NCBI GenBank assembly: GCA_016748015.1
Contig: JAAOMT010000258.1
Span: 283,008-347,007 of the forward strand
DNA: 64,000 nucleotides
From: Geosiphon pyriformis
Lineage: Eukaryota; Glomeromycota; Glomeromycetes; Archaeosporales; Geosiphonaceae
Direction of reading: 5' to 3'
Shown here: piece by piece, positions 58,010 through 64,000 of the stretch
How positions within the stretch are numbered: the stretch's first letter is position 1
Layout of the letters: the number at the start of each line of letters is the position of its first letter
Made by a program: the position numbers and the translations under genes
The notes under the pieces: model-generated
What the model was told of the DNA's origin: nothing
Databases searched by the model: none
What the model saw: only the letters and a program-made list of their open reading frames with translations

Positions 58010-59362
58010 CTGTTTTTTATGTAAAAAATTTTATTCGAGTTTTTACCTTAAAACATGGAGGAAATTTCGAATATTGCTATACTGACTAAATGTTGTCCCA
58101 AGAAGAAAATCAAGTATATAGGATCAAAGAAAGTGAAAATATTGTAAAATTAACAATAGTTGAAATATATTACTAAAATAGCTATATTATCCAATTTACT
58201 TTGAATTGCATAGAGTTTTGATTAAAAAAATTTGGAAATTTAGGTGTTGACAAATGTTCATATTAGAAAAAAAATTAACATTGTAGCCTAATTTTATATT
58301 ATATAAAGGTTAAAACCTTACTCAATTGTGCTTGATCGGCAATATAGTAAATTCGAAAGTTCTATTCAATAACGGGATTCAGGAATAACAATGAAGCACG
58401 AAATTTTCAGCTGGGTTCCCAAGATCTTTGTCTTTTAATGACAAGAGAATGATAAAAGCAGTTTTAACAAAAAACACATTTACTTTTTTTTCCGGTAAAA
58501 CAATTTTCTTTAAACATGAATAAATAAAATTTGGTATTTAGTTGTTTTTTTTCTTAAAGAGTGGTTTTTTCAATATATATATATATAGTAAATAGTAAAT
58601 AATAAATAATAAATAATAAATAAAATAAATAATAATAAAGTAAATAGTAAATAGTAAATAGTAAATAGTAAATAATAAATAGTAAATATATGTATATCAA
58701 ATTTGTATCATTAAAATCGATGAATTTTAATTAAAAAAAAATTTATATTCAAACTGACTTGTACCATTAAATTTTTCCCCAATAGACATTTTTATCACGA
58801 ATTTGACTGGGAAATTTTCAAAAAAAAAAAAACTTTTTTGCTTTGAGAAACCAAAGTAAAGCCCTATGTGTAGTAGAAATGTTTTAACAATAATAAATAA
58901 AAATTATTTTTTTTATCATCATCCTTTTTTTTACCAAAAATGTATTACGTAAATTTGGGAGTGTTAAAAAGAAATTAACCATAAATGAAACCAAATTATC
59001 CATTTATTAAAACTATTAATCTCATAAAAAGAATCCGAATATAGATGTGTATCACTGTGAGAAAACCAAAAGTTATTCTCAATATCAAAGTTTTTCGCCT
59101 TGGATTATATCCTATGAAGCCTGTACATGCTTATACATACATGTTTTATTGTTCAAATATTCTAAATAGAACTTTTTTTTGGAAATCAAACTTTGAAGAA
59201 ATGATATAAATGCTAGTTTAAAAGTGTAGAATTTTTGTTTTACAAATTCACTTTTCTAGAAGAAAAATTTATTTTTTGAAACTAAAAATTTTGTAAACAA
59301 AAATTTCTCGTTTGAAATTTCTAATTTGAACAAATATTTTAGTACTTCAAAGAGAGAGAGAG

Positions 59363-59399
<37 letters not shown>

Positions 59400-60870
59400 A
59401 AATTAATTTTTAATTCACAAAATATTATTTAATATATTAATCATTTTTGAAATGATTTTTGCTTTAAGGATAGAAAAATTTTTTATATTCAAACAATATT
59501 AAAACTTTACAGGACATTTTTGATCTTAAATCAACAATTGTTAATTTTAAAAGGTTATATATTGAATGATAATATGATAGAATAAATTCTCCGTTTAACA
59601 ATTAAAAGTAATAAATAAGTTATTTAATCAGTGATATACGAACTCATAAAATTTTAGCTAGGTTAAAGATAAAAGATTGGATGATTAATTAATGCGCATA
59701 CATACAATTTGGTTTTCAATATATAGAATTTTGTTACACTTCTTTTTCTAGACTTTTTATTTAAGCAAATCCCATTTGAAAAGCTTTTTTCACATGATAA
59801 ATTATGCATACTTTTGAATAAGTTAATCTATACTATTATTAACTGAAATAAATAAAATCTTTTAATAGCCAAAAAAGTACATGAAATAGTTTACATATAT
59901 TTCATTATTTAAAATGTTAAAAGTATCAAATGATTTGATAAATTCCTTTTCCTTTTTTTTCAATTGAAATCTTATGTTAAAAGATAAAACCTGAAAACAG
60001 GAGAACAATTATTAATTGGTTTAATTCCTGATTTTTGAGTTCGTCAAAACTACAACAACTTGAAAAAAAAAAAAAAAAAATTTAATTCCAAAAAAATAAA
60101 TAAATAAATCTTGTTTTAGAGAGATTTATTTATTTTAAAAATAATTATGTCTAAAATACCACTTGATAATCTCACGCTATCATATTTTCTAAACTAATTA
60201 CGTATGTATTTGTAATGGAAATTAATTTAATAGAAATGCTGATAAGGAAATTTTTGTAAAAGGTTTATTTTTAATTGAAGTTTCATGTGTGACATGTGAA
60301 CATTGATTAAAGTATTAGTTTTTCCGATTTTCTATAGAAAAATTTTTAATTCATATTATGTGGAAAAAAATTTTAATGGTCATCATCCCACATTTTAATA
60401 AGGAAAATATTCAAGTCATCAGAAAAGTAGTGGTAATAAGGCGTGTGAAAAGGAGAAAAAGTGAAAAAGAGTCAAAGAAACCAGCTTATTGTCTAGCTGG
60501 TTTTGACCAATAATGAGGCAAAAAAATATCTTTCAATAACTAATTTTAAATTAAAAATTGAAACTTATACATGTACTTGTTCCTAAATTGAAATTTTAAA
60601 TTTCAAATTCATGTATCATTTTTGAAATCGATCAACTTTGTACCCTTTTTCATGATTGCATATGATATTCAAAATAAAAAAAATTTATAAAAAGCTTAGA
60701 GTGTTGTGAAAAAGATTATTCTTTTATTTCAAATAATTTAATTTTTTCCTATTTTATATTTTTATATTTTTGATTCATAGGTCATAATATAATCACTCAT
60801 TTTAATCACCATCCTCACATTCCCTTTGATTAATTCTTTTTTCATCCTCGATTAACGTCATCATAATTGA
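58010..60870. other. AT-rich intergenic region with simple repeats
   Basis: No gene supported. It holds TAAATAG/TAAATAA units at 58586-58690 and an (AG)n-(AT)n compound repeat at about 59349-59396. Confidence 0.55.
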
Positions 60871-60877
60871 TTTGTAG

Positions 60878-61561
60878 GTTGATTATTATAGCGACCCTGA
60901 ATTCAGCGAAAAAAAAATGGTGCGATACTCTAAAAATGAAACCCACCAAACCCTTAAATCTCAGTCCAATTATTGCACAATCTCACAGAATGAGCATAGT
61001 ATCAGTCTAAATGGTGATAACGAATTTCTCCAAAAGCCTCACGATTTTAACGATTCTACTAAAAAGAATAATACAATATCCTTTCCTTCACCTCTCGAAA
61101 TTCCCTTTATCTTGCCGAACAACACAATGACCTTGAAGAATTGCTTTTATGAACAGAATAAAAGTCAAGTTTTTCCCGAAATAAACTCGCAGAAAGAAAT
61201 ATATCACATAATTAATACGTCAACGGAAAAAAAGTTATTGTCATCTGTAATTTCTTGTCAGGAAAAGCAACATTCCCTTTCCCTTGATGAAGCTTTAAAA
61301 CGACTAGTCTGGCTCAAAGAAAATAAACTAAATGGTAATATTGAAGATTCCTTTTCTTCCAATCCATCAAATACACAAAGAAAAGTACCGTTTCGATATT
61401 CACCACCACTACCACCACCACCACCACCTATTCACGTTGACAATCTGTCATCATTTTCAAATAACTTAATACCAACCTTTTCAGAATCTTGTCGCTCTTC
61501 TTTTTTTCCCTCAATTAATGATATTCAAGAGAGTTTTGAACAACGCTGGCTTTTAAGATAG
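60878..61561 (+). CDS. Hypothetical proline-rich protein, last exon
   Basis: From the ATG at 60917 the protein is 214 aa. The frame extends upstream to 60878 (VDYYSDPEFSEKK), right after a TTTGTAG acceptor-like site, so this may be the last exon of a longer gene; the upstream exon is not identified. The sequence is polar (Ser, Asn, Gln rich) with one helical segment (SLSLDEALKRLVWLKENKL) and a polyproline stretch (YSPPLPPPPPPIHV) of the kind bound by SH3 or profilin domains. It ends in FEQRWLLR. Family unknown; predicted largely disordered by eye. Confidence 0.55.
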   Translation, partial: VDYYSDPEFSEKKMVRYSKNETHQTLKSQSNYCTISQNEHSISLNGDNEFLQKPHDFNDSTKKNNTISFPSPLEIPFILPNNTMTLKNCFYEQNKSQVFPEINSQKEIYHIINTSTEKKLLSSVISCQEKQHSLSLDEALKRLVWLKENKLNGNIEDSFSSNPSNTQRKVPFRYSPPLPPPPPPIHVDNLSSFSNNLIPTFSESCRSSFFPSINDIQESFEQRWLLR

Positions 61562-63630
61562 GTTTTAATCAATCAAAGCTTTAAAATCGGAATAATATCA
61601 TTTAATAAGAAAATCTATAAAAGATGAATGTCATCGGATCTTTTGTAAAATATTACAACTTAATTCTCAAATTTTGCAGTCAAATTTTAAAAAGTATGGA
61701 CATTCAATCTCTACAGACGAATATCTACAAAATTTATAATCAATTTTTTAACTTGAAAATTAACTTTTATTGGCATCTTTAAAACATGTTAGCAATAAAT
61801 ATTTCAAATTTTGAAACGATAAATTTCACCAATAAAAAATTTTGGTATTTAAAGACTAAATTTGGAAGAAAAAGTTTCAAAATTTTTTTTTTGAAAAAGT
61901 ATATTGGAAAAGATTTATGCTATAAAAAATTTCAAATTTTCAAGCTCTCAATACATTCTAAAAAAAAAGGAAATATGAACGAAAATAATTTTTATTAAGA
62001 AACCTATTTTAGTTTCTAGTGATACCGAGGTACATGTGAAAAATCACGCTAAAAACAGGTATTAATTTGAAATTCAACAAAAATTTTTTAATTAAAAGTT
62101 ATAATTAGGCCAATTAATCACGTAAGATTACATTTTTGAATTAATACGACAAGAAAATGAGAATTTTTTTAAAAGATTTTTTTTATATAAATTTAATTTA
62201 TTACAAATAAATTATTAATGGGATATGTTCAAAAAATTTTGATATTTTTTAAATTTGAACCAAATATTAATTTAAAATAAAAAAATAGTTAACATGTAGG
62301 CACCAAGTATTAGATAATATGTGGTTAATGACTTTAATGAAAGGAAAAGTCATTAAAAATTAAAACTTTAAGACAAACCCTTTTAAAGTTTTAATTTCTG
62401 TAAACCTTAAAAAAAAATATTGTGTGTTGATTAAGCAATTTTTGATGATGACAATATAAGAATATAAACTAAAAAAAAATAAAATTTCTTATTATGTTTA
62501 AAAAAGTGTATAACTAATTTTTTTTTTTTTTTTTTTTTTTTGGAAATGTAATTTCGGCAAAAAAGATTGGTATTTATTTTATTCTACCAATCGGACCAAA
62601 AAAAATATAAAACTTTAAATTATTTTACTTTTTATATAAAATACAAATGACTAATTTTTTTGAAAATTATAATTTTTCAAGTTCTTGTTTGGGTCATTTT
62701 ACTTTGATATTTGTGTCAATTTCGATCAGGATCTAAATTATTTTTCATTTAATAAAAATATACTATTCATTTAATAAAATATACTATTCATTTAATAAAA
62801 ATGTACTATTCATTTAATTTTGATGTTAAATTAGAAAAAAAAATATATATATATAGTGAAAACTCTACAAAAATAAAGTTTATTATTTTTAATATTTTTC
62901 ATTTATTTTTAATTTAATCAAAATTATAGAAACAAAAAAAAAATTATATATATATATATATATATTTAAATATTAGCATTTTCAAATAATAATTATTGTA
63001 TTAGAAACAGACGTGTAAAAATGTATAAAACAATAAATAAAATTTTAATTATTATTAAATCTTTGAAGAAAAATATAATAATTATAAATATAAATATATA
63101 TATTTATATTTATATTTTTAATTCAATTTTTAATCCAAAAATTTTATAATGTGTTAATTAAAAATTATTGTGTGTAATAAAAAAATCTTTGTAAATGTTT
63201 GTGTTAAACAAAAAACTTTGTACTATTAATAATAATAATAATAAGATATTTTAATATAAAAAATGTATTTAATACATTTATATGAACCTGTCGACAAAAA
63301 AAAAGATCAATTTCAAATTATTTTTACATTTGTAAGAAAAGAAAAGAAAAGAAAAGAAAAGAAAAATAATTGTCTACAAGAAAAATTTAACTATTGTACT
63401 TTCTAAAATCTATTATAGCTTAAAAAAATACTTTTTTTTTCGTTTACAACATCTGATGCTTACAATTAAACAAAAAAATCAAATTAATGCAGAAAAATCT
63501 TAATAATAAAAATTGGTCATAAACCTTCTTTTTTCAGATGAAAATGTTATTTTAACTGTTTCAAAATACAATCGCTCAATTGTACAAAAGCATATCATTT
63601 AAAGCACATAAATTGTAAACTATTTCAGTT
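61562..63630. other. AT-rich intergenic region with simple repeats
   Basis: No gene supported. It contains a poly-T run (62519-62540), (ATTCATTTAATAAAA)-type tandem units at 62755-62815, (TA)n near 62945-62965 and (AAAAG)n at 63336-63366. Confidence 0.55.
63336..63366. repeat. (AAAAG)n pentanucleotide repeat
   Basis: About six AAAAG units. Confidence 0.85.
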
Positions 63631-63715
63631 GTGATCGATTGTTTATCTCATAGTCTCGACCTCAATCCTATTGAAAAATTTCGGAAAAATTTTTAAGAGA
63701 TATGTGGAGGAAAGA
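63560..63715 (+). pseudogene. Tc1/mariner-type transposase remnant
   Basis: The plus strand reads DCLSHSLDLNPIEKFRKNF, then a stop and EICG, matching the DWPSQSPDLNPIENLW segment of Tc1/mariner transposases, which carries the last catalytic acid (Glu kept). The preceding 80 bases fit the NxPxH...K segment in broken frames. The rest of the transposase and the terminal repeats are not recognised. Confidence 0.65.
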
Positions 63716-64000
63716 AAATTCAAAATTTAGAGTAATTAAAAATATTTATGTTTGAAAGATATTTGCTTACAAGGTTTTACTTAAATGAAATTAACAAATA
63801 AATTTATATGTAAGACAATAATTAAAATAATTGATTTTTCTATATGTGAATTTTTGAAAGTTAATTTAATATTGTTATTTATTGCATTCGAAATTAATAT
63901 ATTTGAATAAAAATTTTCTGTTATATTACAATTTAATTTTGTTTTTTATAAATTAATAAACAAATATTAAAAATTCTCAATCAGTTTCAATCAGTTTCAA

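Overview
The window looks like nuclear DNA of an arbuscular mycorrhizal fungus of the Rhizophagus/Glomus type. It is very AT-rich, genes are sparse, introns are GT...AG with short T-rich acceptors, and families that are expanded in Glomeromycotina are present (Sel1 repeats, Rhizophagus-type protein kinases, a MATA_HMG box). This assignment rests on family recognition from memory, not on a database search. Positions 1-34,700 are a graveyard of nested retrotransposons. Two related Ty3/gypsy copies lie on the minus strand: copy 1 (1-9682, its left LTR cut by the window edge) and copy 2 (17271-26852). Both show the order gag with CCHC knuckle, retropepsin, Cys-rich zinc-type modules, dUTPase, reverse transcriptase, RNase H, integrase; copy 2 lacks most of RNase H. 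Copy 2 sits inside ORF1 of a minus-strand non-LTR element (LINE-1, 27600 down to about 11290). Removing copy 2 plus one 4-bp target duplication restores the LINE reading frame. Two copies of a second LINE family (LINE-2A, minus, 10135-10890; LINE-2B, plus, 27750-33690) flank this block with their 5' ends facing it. LINE-2B is itself interrupted by an unknown insert of about 1 kb and by a solo LTR. Every element is decayed, mostly by C-to-T and G-to-A changes that hit catalytic residues. Positions 34,900-38,500 hold the clearest host genes, all on the plus strand: a spliced 97-residue two-TM protein, a three-exon LEA2-like membrane protein, and the ribosomal protein gene eL39 (RPL39, exact family length of 51 residues, three exons, the first being just ATG). 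A single-pass Ser/Thr- and Asn-rich membrane protein follows at 41,143. Positions 46,296-49,170 carry a minus-strand Sel1-repeat plus protein kinase gene. The Sel1 part is largely open, but the kinase part is broken by frameshifts and stops and its C-lobe is truncated. Positions 49,300-64,000 are AT-rich spacer with microsatellites, a MATA_HMG-box gene at 56,909, a proline-rich hypothetical gene near 60,900 and a Tc1/mariner transposase scrap at 63,640. There is no operon logic. The biology is host housekeeping and membrane genes next to a heavily mutated transposon nest. The most unusual content is the protease-zinc-dUTPase-RT layout of the gypsy elements.
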